Positions 40,168 to 48,837 of a DNA stretch of 64,000 nucleotides are shown here, piece by piece. Under the pieces are notes generated by a model. The model was not told the origin of the DNA, did no database searches, and worked only from the letters and a program-made list of their open reading frames with translations. Position numbers and translations under genes: made by a program. The stretch spans positions 91,359 through 155,358 of the forward strand of contig CAUJDF010000093.1 of NCBI GenBank assembly GCA_963169045.1. The letters run 5' to 3'. The stretch comes from Myxococcota bacterium (GTDB taxonomy: Bacteria > Myxococcota_A > Bradymonadia > UBA7976 > UBA1532). Position 1 is the first letter of the stretch; each line of letters starts with the position of its first letter.

Positions 40168-40580
40168 GGCTCGTCGCCCTCCTTCTTCATCCACGGCGCG
40201 AACATCGACATCAGCCCGGAGGCGCCGGGCGCCATCTTCTCGAGCATCTGGATGTTCTGCCGCATCGCTTCGCGCGCGGCGCCGAAGGAGTTGAGCGTCA
40301 TGCTCACGTAGTGCTCGAAGAGCTTGAGCATGGAGTGGTCACGGAGCTGGATCAACGTGCGAAGAAACTCGGTGGGGATGACCTCCACCTTCTGCACGTG
40401 CGCGTCGGTGAGCAGGCACTGCACCAGGGTGCGGCGGGTGAGATCGCCGCCGGTCTGGGCGTCGACGACCTGGACCTCGATGCCCTGGGCGACGTCGTCC
40501 GCCAGCTCGTCCAGCGTGATGTAGCGGCTGCGCTCCGTGTCGTAGAGGCGGCGGTTGGCGTATCGCTTGATCAGTCTCAT
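40164..40580 (-). CDS. phaR: Polyhydroxyalkanoate synthesis repressor PhaR
   Basis: A 138-residue protein. Residues 1-60 are the PHB/PHA accumulation regulator DNA-binding domain with RLIKRYANRRLYDTE and SRYITLDEL; the following helical part (LRDHSMLKLFEHYVSMTLNSF) matches the PHB-binding region. Known PhaR proteins bind both DNA and PHA and release phasin promoters when polymer is present. Start ATG 40580 overlaps the upstream stop (ATGA), and its own stop overlaps the lipase start, so it sits inside a translationally coupled string. Confidence 0.93.
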   Translation of the reverse strand: MRLIKRYANRRLYDTERSRYITLDELADDVAQGIEVQVVDAQTGGDLTRRTLVQCLLTDAHVQKVEVIPTEFLRTLIQLRDHSMLKLFEHYVSMTLNSFGAAREAMRQNIQMLEKMAPGASGLMSMFAPWMKKEGDEP

Positions 40581-41536
40581 GGGCTGACTGCCTCGGCCGG
40601 CGCGGCGCGGACCGCGTCGAGGATGGCGCGGTTCGTGCGCTCGGGCGCCTCGATCTGGACCATGTGGCCCACGTCGGGCAAGAGGTCGACGCGCGCGGCG
40701 GGCATCAGCCGGCGCGCCTGGGCGGCGACGTCGGCGGGCGCACCGCCATGCACGAGCGTGTTGGGGATGAGGCCGTCCCGCTCGCCGAACAGCGCGGTCA
40801 CCGGCGCGCTTACGCGGTGCAGCTCGTCGGCGACGGGCTCGTCGACCATCGCGTGGATCATGCGCACCACCGCGTGGATGTAAGCGTCGAAGCCCGGCGC
40901 GCCGCGCAGGCGGACGCGCTCGGCGAGGTGGCGCTCCGCCGCCGGCCCCCACACGTGGAACACGTTGCGCCGGTAGTGGGCGCGCAGCTCGCCCTCGTCC
41001 CGCTCCGAGAACGCCTGGGGCGTCGAGACGTTCTTCAGCCACGCCGCCTCGCCGGGCCCGAAGCGCTCGACACCCGCCGGCGCCACGAGCACCAGGGCGC
41101 GCGTGCGATCCGGCCACGTCAACGCGAAGCGGGCCGCGATCTGCCCGCCCATGGAGTGACCGACGAGCACCGCGGCCTCCCCCGGCGCGACCGCGTCGAG
41201 CAGCCCGCGCACGGCCGCCGCCTGCCACGCGATGCCATAGCCGTCCGCCGGTTTCGAGGATCGACCGAACCCGGGAAGATCGAGCGCAATGACGCGTGCG
41301 CCCCCTTCCACGAGGCCGGGCAGATTCTCGTCCCAATAGCCGAGGTGCTCACCGAGACCGTGGATCAGCACGACCAGCGGTCCGCTGCCCACGTCCACAT
41401 AGGCGATGTCCAGATCGCCCACCCGCGCCTTGCTCACCGGCGACGGGGCGAGGTCTTCGAACGTCATCGGCGGCTGGTCCTCGAGGCGTCCGCGCACACA
41501 GCCCAACGTCAGGGCCACGAACAACAGCCGCCGCAT
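40577..41536 (-). CDS. Alpha/beta hydrolase, predicted lipoprotein
   Basis: A 319-residue hydrolase with a short signal and lipobox TLGC. The oxyanion loop is LIHGLGEH, the nucleophile Ser128 in VGHSMGGQ, the acid in FGERDGLI and the His in DVGHMVQIE: a full triad. It resembles esterases and carboxylester lipases. ATG 41536 shares one base with the stop of the outer-membrane gene (TGATG). A membrane-anchored esterase between an outer-membrane protein and PhaR is suggestive of ester uptake. Confidence 0.87.
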   Translation of the reverse strand: MRRLLFVALTLGCVRGRLEDQPPMTFEDLAPSPVSKARVGDLDIAYVDVGSGPLVVLIHGLGEHLGYWDENLPGLVEGGARVIALDLPGFGRSSKPADGYGIAWQAAAVRGLLDAVAPGEAAVLVGHSMGGQIAARFALTWPDRTRALVLVAPAGVERFGPGEAAWLKNVSTPQAFSERDEGELRAHYRRNVFHVWGPAAERHLAERVRLRGAPGFDAYIHAVVRMIHAMVDEPVADELHRVSAPVTALFGERDGLIPNTLVHGGAPADVAAQARRLMPAARVDLLPDVGHMVQIEAPERTNRAILDAVRAAPAEAVSP

Positions 41537-43152
41537 CAGAAGTGCACCCAGGTCAGCGAGGCGTACGTCGTCCACGGGCGCTCGGCGGGGATGCGCTCCA
41601 GATCCACGCGCCCCCCCTCGAGGAACTCGCCGAGGCGGACGACGGCGCCGTGCAGGCCGAACCAGAGAAACGGGTAGGGGCGGTACATCAGCTCGGCGTT
41701 GAGCTCGGTGCCGATGTGGCGTGCCGCCCCCGGCGGCGGGGCCGCCGCACCGGCGATCGCCGTCCCCAACTTGAGGTTGAGCCGGTGCGGGACGACGTCC
41801 CAGGCGGCGTCCAGGAACCCGGCGATCACGCCGTGCCCCAGGTTCGCCGGGTCGTACACCACACCCACCTGCCGGTTGACCACCCGCAGGTCCGGGAACA
41901 ACAACAGTGATCGATGGGAGGCGTGCACGGCGCCGGGCAGGCCGTAGTTGTTCCCGGTGATCGGGCTCGAGACGGTGCGGTCGTCCGGCGCGTCGTCGCC
42001 GGACGCGTACAGGCCCTCGACCTCGATGGTGTCGCCATTGGTGCGGCCCCAGCGGAACGCCAGCTCGAGGTCCGCCATGAACCCGAGGAGCTCACCGTCC
42101 GTCGTGTCGAACGGCGGCGCCGTCGGGGCGCGATCGTCGGCCTCGAAGACGTCGAACGACCCGAAATTGCTCATGAAGAAGGCGCTCGCGGCGAACGGGC
42201 CCTCGGCGAGGCCGAGGTTGTAATGGGCGTCGACGCCGGCCCAGACGAGGTGCGCCTCTGCGCGATCCGGGCCGAGGGCGAGCGGCGCCGCGCCGTTGAG
42301 CGCCGCCAGCTTGCTGCCCGGACCCACGCCAAGCGCCGTCCCGAGGCCCCGCGCGCCGTCCCGCAGGTACCACAGGTGCCCGCCGACGTTGAGGCCGGGG
42401 GCGACGCCGAACTCGCCGTCGAGCATCGCGAGGTGGACGTCGTCGGCCTCGTTGACGTCGTTCTCGTAGAGGTTGAAGTAGGCGAGCCGGCCGAGGAGCC
42501 GGCGATGCCAGCGCCCATAGAGGCTCACGCCGGCGGCATCCGAGCCCCAGAACGCGAGGCGCGTGCCGGCGTGGACGAGCTCGTCGGGCAGCGCGCGCGC
42601 GGGGTTGCGCGGGTTGTCCGCGAGCGGCTGCAGCCCGACCACCAGCGTGAGGCCGGCGCCCAGGTCGACCTCGGCGGAGAGGCGCTTCGTCTGCAGGTTG
42701 ACGGAATCGCCGTTGAGCGCGCCGCCGGAGTTGGCCTGGACCGTGTTCGAGGCGTCGCCGAACGTGAAGTCGACCTCGAAGGCGGCCTGCAGCGCAGCGC
42801 GGCCCTCGAGCAGCGTCGGTCGATAGTCGAAGAAGCCGAGGTAGCGCTGCTCGAGGAAGGTCACGGCGTCGTCGCCGGTCGTCGTGCCGTTCGCGCCGAA
42901 CATCCGGCCGGTCACCTGGCCCTTGAGCACCGGCGCCGTCTGCGTGACGTCGGTGGCCGTTGCCCGCATCAGGAACAGGCCGACGTATGTCAGGCCGCCC
43001 GGCGGCGTCTCGTCCGGTTCGCGGGGGAGCGAGGGCGGGAGCGGTGGGAAGGGGGCCGAGGGCCGGTCGTCGCGCGACCGGGGCGCTTCGGGCGGATCGG
43101 CGGTCTGCGCGTGGGCCGAGGACGCGAGCAGCATCAGCAGGAGGCGCTTCAT
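41536..43152 (-). CDS. Predicted outer-membrane beta-barrel protein
   Basis: A 538-residue protein with signal peptide (MKRLLLMLLASSAHA), a Pro-rich segment (about 20-45), and about 480 residues of alternating amphipathic strands with aromatic girdle residues (YVGLFLMRA, LGFFDYRPTL, WGLH-like ends). The C-terminus is SLTWVHF, ending in Phe as outer-membrane proteins usually do. No family such as FadL or OprB was recognised with confidence. ATG 43152 overlaps the upstream lipoprotein stop (ATGA). Confidence 0.75.
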   Translation of the reverse strand: MKRLLLMLLASSAHAQTADPPEAPRSRDDRPSAPFPPLPPSLPREPDETPPGGLTYVGLFLMRATATDVTQTAPVLKGQVTGRMFGANGTTTGDDAVTFLEQRYLGFFDYRPTLLEGRAALQAAFEVDFTFGDASNTVQANSGGALNGDSVNLQTKRLSAEVDLGAGLTLVVGLQPLADNPRNPARALPDELVHAGTRLAFWGSDAAGVSLYGRWHRRLLGRLAYFNLYENDVNEADDVHLAMLDGEFGVAPGLNVGGHLWYLRDGARGLGTALGVGPGSKLAALNGAAPLALGPDRAEAHLVWAGVDAHYNLGLAEGPFAASAFFMSNFGSFDVFEADDRAPTAPPFDTTDGELLGFMADLELAFRWGRTNGDTIEVEGLYASGDDAPDDRTVSSPITGNNYGLPGAVHASHRSLLLFPDLRVVNRQVGVVYDPANLGHGVIAGFLDAAWDVVPHRLNLKLGTAIAGAAAPPPGAARHIGTELNAELMYRPYPFLWFGLHGAVVRLGEFLEGGRVDLERIPAERPWTTYASLTWVHF

Positions 43153-43802
43153 CGCACCGCCCGGAAGATCTGGACGTTGTCCCGCCCGAACGCCCCGCCG
43201 CTCGTGGAGCCGAAGCCCTCGTCCGCGGCGGGGGGCGACACGCCGTTCAGCGGTGGTTCCGTCTGCGCGATCTCGAGCGTCAGGACGCCGCCGGCGACGC
43301 GCACGAGGCCCTCGGAGCGCACGGCCTGGGGCGCGGCCTGGCGCAGCACGATCCGCGCGGGATCGGTCGCCGGGTCGACGCTGTACGTCCCCTCGAAGCG
43401 CACGGTCTGCTGGTCGTCGTTCGTCGAGACCACGGCGTAGGCGCCGTCGGCCCCGAACGTGGTGTCGATGCGGACAATGCTCGCCGGCGGCCCCGACAGG
43501 AGCGGCGCGACGTCCTCGCCCTGGCTGAGCCAACGGCCGACGATGGGCGCCGCGTCCGGCGCCGGCGCGGCCGCGTCCGGGGCGGCGTCGGGGGCCCGCC
43601 GGGCGGCATCGGGCAGCGGGGGCGCCGCGTCGCCCTCGCGCTCTGCATCGGGCCCGGGGCGCGGCGCGGCGTCACGATCGCGGGGCGCCGGCGTCGTGGC
43701 GTCGGGGGCGGCGTCCTGGCCCTCGCCCGAGAAGTCGGCCTCCTCGACGCAGCCCGCGAGCGTCAGGAGCGCCCCAAAGACCAGTGTTCGCACCGCGCGC
43801 AT
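43149..43802 (-). CDS. Small lipoprotein with Asp/Ala/Pro linker
   Basis: A 217-residue lipoprotein: lipobox LAGC, a linker of repeated DAAPDA-like units (about 25-95), and a C-terminal beta-rich domain (IVGRWLSQGEDVAP, FEGTYSVDPATDPARIVL) resembling lipocalin-like or META-like lipoprotein domains. ATG 43802 excludes an upstream hydrophilic extension. It heads the coupled string lipoprotein-OMP-hydrolase-phaR-lipase. Confidence 0.75.
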   Translation of the reverse strand: MRAVRTLVFGALLTLAGCVEEADFSGEGQDAAPDATTPAPRDRDAAPRPGPDAEREGDAAPPLPDAARRAPDAAPDAAAPAPDAAPIVGRWLSQGEDVAPLLSGPPASIVRIDTTFGADGAYAVVSTNDDQQTVRFEGTYSVDPATDPARIVLRQAAPQAVRSEGLVRVAGGVLTLEIAQTEPPLNGVSPPAADEGFGSTSGGAFGRDNVQIFRAVR

Positions 43803-43876
43803 GTACGCCTCGACCGAAGGGATGGGACCGCCGCCAGGCACGGTGGAGCTCTGGGCGGCGGGCCCCGAGGGGGACG

Positions 43877-45367
43877 TCAGACGAGCTTCGAGCGCACCTC
43901 GGCCTTGAGCACCTTGCCGCTCGCGTTCTTGGGCAATGCATCCAGAAACGCGAATCGTTTCGGCACCTTGAAGCGAGCGAGGCGCTCGGCGCAGTGCGCG
44001 CGCACCGCCTCGGCATCGAGCGCGGCGCCGGGCCGGACCACGATCGCGGCCAGGCCGATCTCGCCCCAGCGCGCGTCCGGCACGCCGACGACCGCCACCT
44101 CGGCGACGCCGTCGAGCGCCAGCACCACGTTCTCGACCTCGGCGGGGTACACGTTCTCGCCGCCGCTGATGAACATGTCCTTGGCGCGGCCGGCCACGCG
44201 GAAGAAACCCTCGTCGTCACGCGTGGCCAGGTCGCCCGTGCGCGCCCAGCCGTCGCTGAAGAGCGCCGCCGTCTCCTCGGGCGCCCGCCAGTAGCCGGCG
44301 CACGCGTGCGGACCGCGCAACCGCAGCTCGCCGATCTCGCCGTCGGGCAGCACCCGGCCGTCGTCGCCGAAGACCGCCGCCTCGCCGTGCAGCACGACCT
44401 GGCCGACCGATCCCTTCTTGCGCCGCGCCATCCACGGCGGCAGCGAGAAGCAGTTGGGGCCGACCTCGGTCATGCCGAAGCCCTGACGGAAGTTCAGGCC
44501 GCGGTCGAGGTACGCGTCGAGCAACGGGAGCGGGCAGGGGGCACCGCCGCACAGCACCGTGCCCAGGCTCGACACGTCGAACCGGTCGAGGCCGGCGTCG
44601 AGCAGCATGCGGTACATCGTCGGCACGGCCACGGTGATCGTGACCCTCTCCCGCGCCACCGTCTCGAGCGTGCGCTCGGCGTCGAACGCCGCCATCAGCA
44701 CGACGGTGCCGCCGCGATACAGCGTCGGGGTCGCCAGGCAGTTCAGGCCGCCCGTATGGAAGAGCGGAAGGCACGCGAGGGCGCGGTCTTCGGGGCCGAG
44801 GTCCGTCGCCGCCACCGTGTTCACGGCGTTCCAGAAGAGCTGCCGGTGCGGCACCATCACGCCCTTCGGCCGACCGGTGGTGCCGCTCGTGTACAGCAGC
44901 ATCGCCAGCGCCTCCGGATCGTGTTGCACCGCAACAACGGTCTCCGTCGAGCGCGACAGCAGCGCCTCGTACGCGGAGCCGAGCGAGATGCCGACGATCT
45001 CCGGCGCGGCGGCGATGATGGCCTCGACCTGATCCGCCGACGCTCCGTCGTGCAGCAACACGCGCGGCTGGCAGTGGCCGACGATGTCGACGAGCTCCGC
45101 CGGCGCCAGGCGCCAGTTCAGCGGCGTGTAGGCGGCGCCGAGGCGCAAGCAGGCGACGAGCGCCTCGAAGGCCTCGGCCCCGTTGCGCGCCAGCAGCGCC
45201 ACCCGGTCGCCGGCGCGCACCCCGAGCGCCGCCAGCGCGTGGTACAGGCGCCAGGACCGCGACGACAGCTGCGCATAGGTCAGCGCGCGCCCCGTCTCCA
45301 CCTCGCGGACGGCCGTCCGCCACGGCGCGGTCTGCGCCTGCCGCTGAACGAAGTCGGCGGTGATCAC
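43877..45367 (-). CDS. AMP-dependent acyl-CoA synthetase/ligase
   Basis: A 496-residue ANL-superfamily enzyme that activates a carboxylic acid to its CoA thioester. The P-loop is LLYTSGTTGRPKGVM; QGFGMTEVG, YWRAPEET, WARTGD, and the C-terminal PKNASGKVLK with the catalytic Lys are present. The size suggests medium or long-chain fatty acids; chain length cannot be told. GTG 45367 overlaps the phaC stop (GTGA), so it is coupled to PHA synthase, which fits supplying acyl-CoA precursors. Confidence 0.9.
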   Translation of the reverse strand: MITADFVQRQAQTAPWRTAVREVETGRALTYAQLSSRSWRLYHALAALGVRAGDRVALLARNGAEAFEALVACLRLGAAYTPLNWRLAPAELVDIVGHCQPRVLLHDGASADQVEAIIAAAPEIVGISLGSAYEALLSRSTETVVAVQHDPEALAMLLYTSGTTGRPKGVMVPHRQLFWNAVNTVAATDLGPEDRALACLPLFHTGGLNCLATPTLYRGGTVVLMAAFDAERTLETVARERVTITVAVPTMYRMLLDAGLDRFDVSSLGTVLCGGAPCPLPLLDAYLDRGLNFRQGFGMTEVGPNCFSLPPWMARRKKGSVGQVVLHGEAAVFGDDGRVLPDGEIGELRLRGPHACAGYWRAPEETAALFSDGWARTGDLATRDDEGFFRVAGRAKDMFISGGENVYPAEVENVVLALDGVAEVAVVGVPDARWGEIGLAAIVVRPGAALDAEAVRAHCAERLARFKVPKRFAFLDALPKNASGKVLKAEVRSKLV

Positions 45368-46398
45368 GACCGCGCCGCCAGCCAGTCCGCGATGCGCGGC
45401 CAGAAGTCTCGCGGCGCCTTGCTGCTGGTGCTCAGGCCGATGTGGCCCGTGGGGAGCTCCAGCGCCGACTTGTCGTCGCTCCCCACGATCTCGAGCAGCG
45501 CCGCCGCGCTCGCCCGCGGGACGATGTGATCGTTCTGCGCCAGTATCGCGAGCACCGGCGCGCGGAGGTCGCCCAGGTTCACACGCTCGCCGTCGACGAC
45601 CATCTCTCCGCGCACGAAGGCGTTCGTCTGGTACGTGTCGCGGATGTACTGGCGGTAGACCTCGCCCGGGAAGGGCACGTTGTCGCTCGACCAGCGCTCG
45701 AGCGCGCGGAAGGTGGCGACGAAGTCGGCCTTCTCGCGATTGTCCCAGAGATCCCGCCACTTGCTGACGTTGCCCATCGGCGCCAGGAAGCGGAAGCCGC
45801 TCTCCATCAGCCAGGTGGGGACGTTGCCGAAGGCGTCGACCACCGCGCCGGCGTCGAAGAACCTCGGCCGCGTCCACCGGCTCAGCAGGCCGTCGTCGTG
45901 GAAGTCGACGGGCGTCGCCATGGCCACGAACGTCTTCACCTGCGCGGGGCGGAGGGCGGCGTAGCTCAGCGCCAGCGTGCCGCCCATGCAGTAACCGTAG
46001 AGGTGGACGCCGTCCACGCCCTCGCGCTCGCAGGCCGTGCGCACCGCGTGCCCCACGTGGCCGAGCGCGTAGTCGCCCCAGGTCTTGAAGCGCTCGCCGA
46101 GCCCGGGCGTACCCCAGTCGATCACGTAGCAGGAGAAGCCCTGCCCGGTGAGGTGCTCGACGAGGCTGCGCCCCGGCAGAAAGTCGAGGATGTACGCGCG
46201 GTTGATGAGCGAGTAGGCGAACACGATCGGCGTGGCCCGCCGGACCTCGCCGCGCGGCGCGAAGTGGAGCACGCGCACCGGCCCGCGCTCGGCCACGACC
46301 GAGTGCGGCGTGTGCCAGCCGGCGCGCTCGGGACCGCGCAGCTCGATCGGCACGATGCGCCGCGCCGCCTCGTGGAAGGCCTGCGTGAAGCCGGACAT
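45364..46398 (-). CDS. phaC: Class III polyhydroxyalkanoate synthase PhaC
   Basis: A 344-residue PHA synthase of the short class III/IV length, which polymerises 3-hydroxyacyl-CoA. The nucleophile is Cys137 in GYCMGG (GxCxG lipase-like box), with Asp in AQNDHIV and His in PTGHIGL. VIDWGTPG is typical. It needs a second subunit, found 4 bp upstream as the phaE-like gene. Confidence 0.94.
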   Translation of the reverse strand: MSGFTQAFHEAARRIVPIELRGPERAGWHTPHSVVAERGPVRVLHFAPRGEVRRATPIVFAYSLINRAYILDFLPGRSLVEHLTGQGFSCYVIDWGTPGLGERFKTWGDYALGHVGHAVRTACEREGVDGVHLYGYCMGGTLALSYAALRPAQVKTFVAMATPVDFHDDGLLSRWTRPRFFDAGAVVDAFGNVPTWLMESGFRFLAPMGNVSKWRDLWDNREKADFVATFRALERWSSDNVPFPGEVYRQYIRDTYQTNAFVRGEMVVDGERVNLGDLRAPVLAILAQNDHIVPRASAAALLEIVGSDDKSALELPTGHIGLSTSSKAPRDFWPRIADWLAARS

Positions 46399-46402
46399 GG
46401 GC

Positions 46403-46834
46403 CTACTCCGCGTCGACGGGATCGCCCTTGGGGGCGGGCCGCTTCGGCGCGGGCGCCGCTGGCTTCTTCGCCTCGGCGCCGGCGCGCTCGAGCCGCTCGG
46501 TGATGGCGTCGAGGCGCCGCTCGATGGCGTCGAGGCGCTTGTGCACCTCCTCCATGTCGCCCACGGAGGGCAGCCGCATCGCCTTGATCGACTGCTCGAG
46601 CCAGCGGTTCGCCTGGGCGCGCGCGAACATGGTGCCCTCGAGCGTCTTGCCGACCTGCTCGAGGAAGCTCTCGCTGCGGGCCAGCTTCTCGAACTGCGTG
46701 CCGAACCAGCCCTCCCAGTCCTTGAGGATGGTGCGATACAGGTCGCCGCCGGCGCCCTGGCCGAGGCTCGAGAAGCCGTTCAGCCACTGGGCCCAGGGGC
46801 CACCCGCCTTCTTCTCGTCGGTGTTGGTGCTCAT
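46403..46834 (-). CDS. phaE: PhaE-like PHA synthase subunit / phasin-related protein
   Basis: A 143-residue helical protein. The segment LPSVGDMEEVHKRLDAIERRLDAI resembles the C-terminal region of PhaE (class III synthase subunit), which is normally about 2-3 times longer; this is a short form closer in size to PhaR(class IV)-like subunits. An Ala/Pro/Lys tail ends the protein. AGAGGA precedes ATG 46834. Position directly before phaC supports the subunit role; sequence alone is moderate evidence. Confidence 0.7.
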   Translation of the reverse strand: MSTNTDEKKAGGPWAQWLNGFSSLGQGAGGDLYRTILKDWEGWFGTQFEKLARSESFLEQVGKTLEGTMFARAQANRWLEQSIKAMRLPSVGDMEEVHKRLDAIERRLDAITERLERAGAEAKKPAAPAPKRPAPKGDPVDAE

Positions 46835-46844
46835 CGTCGTCCTC

Positions 46845-47084
46845 TCAGCCCTGGGGGTCGAACGCGGCGCGCCATGCGTCGAGCTGCCGGCCCGCGAGGG
46901 CCAGGCCCCGGCGAAAGGCCTCCGCCGTCATCTCCTGTTGCGCCTGGAGCGTCCGCTCGGCGCTCTCGCGCACCGCGCCGGCCAGCTTCTCGGCGTCGGC
47001 GACCACCAGCTCGGCGGCCGCCGTCAGGCGAGCCTGCCAGAAAGCGACCTCGTCCCGGAACCCATGCTGCGACTGCTCGAACAT
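46845..47084 (-). CDS. Small phasin-like protein
   Basis: A 79-residue Ala-rich amphipathic helical protein (RLTAAAELVVADAEKLAGAVRESAERTL region) such as coats PHA granules. GGAGG lies 6 nt before ATG 47084; the longer open frame upstream crosses the promoter region and is rejected. First gene of the PHA operon, 10 bp before phaE. Confidence 0.65.
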   Translation of the reverse strand: MFEQSQHGFRDEVAFWQARLTAAAELVVADAEKLAGAVRESAERTLQAQQEMTAEAFRRGLALAGRQLDAWRAAFDPQG

Positions 47085-47114
47085 CCCCGCCTCCGTCGTC
47101 CGACCACCGTGCGC

Positions 47115-47156
47115 TACGGACAGGTCGAAGTGTGTCCACGGGACGGCGCTGAGGCA
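47115..47156 (-). promoter_or_regulatory. Weak promoter candidate for the PHA operon
   Basis: On the minus strand TTGCCT and CACACT are 17 bp apart, some 40-70 bp before the phasin-like start. Each hexamer matches only 3-4 of 6 positions. Confidence 0.25.
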
Positions 47157-47163
47157 AGCGGAA

Positions 47164-47183
47164 TTTTGTGCAGTGCAACAAAA
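47164..47183. promoter_or_regulatory. Candidate PhaR operator
   Basis: Inverted arms TTTTGT (47164-47169) and ACAAAA (47178-47183) flank GCAGTGCA, giving a TGC-rich partial palindrome. Known PhaR regulators bind TGC-rich sites ahead of phasin and pha genes. A second, weaker TTGCATCTGATGC site lies at 47213-47225. The element is 80 bp upstream of the phasin-like gene. Confidence 0.5.
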
Positions 47184-47246
47184 AGTCGTGTTTGCGACGT
47201 GATTCCATGGTGTTGCATCTGATGCGGAGGCGCGGTCCCGTAGCCG

Positions 47247-47275
47247 TTGCTCGCCATCGTCGATTGGTCCATACT
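47247..47275 (+). promoter_or_regulatory. Candidate promoter for ndk
   Basis: TTGCTC (47247-47252) and CATACT (47270-47275) are 17 bp apart, 35 bp before the ndk start, which itself has AGGAGG. Confidence 0.4.
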
Positions 47276-47310
47276 CACGCGCCTTTGAATTCCTCACCAG
47301 GAGGCACCCG

Positions 47311-47745
47311 ATGGCGCTCGAGCGCACCTTCAGCATCATCAAGCCGGACGGCGTCCGGCGGAACCTCATCGGCCAGGTCCTCGCCAAGATCGAGGGCGCC
47401 GGCCTCAAGGTCACGGCGAGCCGGCTGGCGTGGCTGACCCGCGCCGAGGCCGAGGGCTTCTACGGCGTCCACCGCGAGCGCCCCTTCTTCAACGACCTCG
47501 TCAACTACATGACGAGCGGCCCGGTCCTGCTCAGCGTGCTCGAGGGCGAGAACGCCATCGCGCGCTACCGCGAGATCATGGGCGCCACCAACCCCAAGAA
47601 TGCGGCCCCCGGCACCATCCGGGCCGAGTTCGCCGAGAGCATCGAGGCGAACACGGTCCACGGGTCCGACGGCCCCGACACCGCGGCGTTCGAGATCTCC
47701 TGGTTCTTCCGGCAGACGGAGATCTTCGGCGCCGACAAGCGCTGA
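47311..47745 (+). CDS. ndk: Nucleoside diphosphate kinase
   Basis: A 144-residue NDP kinase of normal length that balances nucleoside triphosphate pools. The phosphorylated residue is His117 in [18 protein letters not shown] and RPFF are conserved. AGGAGG precedes ATG 47311. rlmN follows after 10 bp. Confidence 0.97.
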   Translation: MALERTFSIIKPDGVRRNLIGQVLAKIEGAGLKVTASRLAWLTRAEAEGFYGVHRERPFFNDLVNYMTSGPVLLSVLEGENAIARYREIMGATNPKNAAPGTIRAEFAESIEANTVHGSDGPDTAAFEISWFFRQTEIFGADKR

Positions 47746-47755
47746 GGTTCGCCCC

Positions 47756-48814
47756 GTGTCCATCCGCCCCGAAGTTCCCGAGAAGAGCCTGACCGAGATG
47801 GGGCGCGAGCGGCTGCGCGCGCTCGCCGCCGAGTACGGCCAGCCGCGCTACCGCGCCGACCAGCTCTTCAAGTGGCTCTTCGGGCGCGGCGTCCGCGACC
47901 TCGACGCGATGACCGACCTGCCCAAGGGCTGGCGTCAGCAGCTCCGCGACGACGGCTACACCATCGGGCGCGTCACCCTCGACCGGGTGCGCGAGAGCGT
48001 CGACGGCACGCGCAAGCTCGCGTTCCGCCTGAGCGATCGCGCCGTGGTCGAGAGCGTGCTCATCCCGATGGGCGACGGGCACTTCACCCAGTGCGTGTCG
48101 AGCCAGGTGGGCTGCGCGCTGGCGTGCGCCTTCTGCTACACGGGCACGCTCGGCCTCTCGCGGCACCTGACGCCGGGCGAGATCCTCGACCAGGTGCTGC
48201 TGGCGCGGGACGCCGCCCCGCCCGACGCGCAGGTCGATCACATCGTGTACATGGGCATGGGCGAGCCCCTCCACAACTTCGAGGGCGTGGTCGAGAGCAT
48301 CCGGCGCATCACCGATCCCGACGGCGTGGGCTTCAGCCCCAAGCGCGTCACGGTGAGCACGGCCGGCCTCGTGCCGATGATCGAGAAGCTGGGGCAGACC
48401 CTGCCGGTGAACCTCGCGGTCAGCCTCAACGCCACGACCGACGAGGTGCGCGACCGCATCATGCCGGTCAACAAGAAGTACGGCATCGAGAAGCTGATCG
48501 CGGCGCTGCGCAGCTATCCGCAGGCGTTCCGGCGCAAGATGACGGTCGAGTACGTTCTGCTCGGCGGCGTCAACGACAGCGACGACGACGCGCGGCGTCT
48601 GGCCCGGCTGCTGAGGGGCCTGCCGGTGCGCATCAACCTGCTGCCCTGGAACCCGTTCGCCGGCCCGGCCTTCGCGCGCCCCGAGGACGCGCGGGTCCGC
48701 TCGTTCCAGGACATCCTGCAGCGCGCCGGCCACACCGTCACGGTGCGCACCACCAAGGGCCTCGACATCGACGCCGCCTGCGGGCAGCTCGGTGAACGGC
48801 CCGCCGCGGCTTGA
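47756..48814 (+). CDS. rlmN: Dual-specificity RNA methyltransferase RlmN
   Basis: A 352-residue radical SAM enzyme that makes m2A2503 in 23S rRNA and m2A37 in tRNA. The cluster motif is CALACAFC (Cys120, Cys124, Cys127), the mechanistic second Cys is in IDAACGQL near the end, and QPRYRADQLFKW and YMGMGEPL are typical. GTG 47756 (GAGG upstream) is chosen because the frame before it belongs to ndk. Confidence 0.94.
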   Translation: MSIRPEVPEKSLTEMGRERLRALAAEYGQPRYRADQLFKWLFGRGVRDLDAMTDLPKGWRQQLRDDGYTIGRVTLDRVRESVDGTRKLAFRLSDRAVVESVLIPMGDGHFTQCVSSQVGCALACAFCYTGTLGLSRHLTPGEILDQVLLARDAAPPDAQVDHIVYMGMGEPLHNFEGVVESIRRITDPDGVGFSPKRVTVSTAGLVPMIEKLGQTLPVNLAVSLNATTDEVRDRIMPVNKKYGIEKLIAALRSYPQAFRRKMTVEYVLLGGVNDSDDDARRLARLLRGLPVRINLLPWNPFAGPAFARPEDARVRSFQDILQRAGHTVTVRTTKGLDIDAACGQLGERPAAA

Positions 48815-48837
48815 ATTCCCACTGGGGGGAGACCGAG

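Noticed and set aside
41536..43533. Longer form of the outer-membrane protein starting at 43533
   Set aside because: The extra part overlaps the lipoprotein gene antisense-frame; ATG 43152 starts a clean signal peptide with ATGA coupling.
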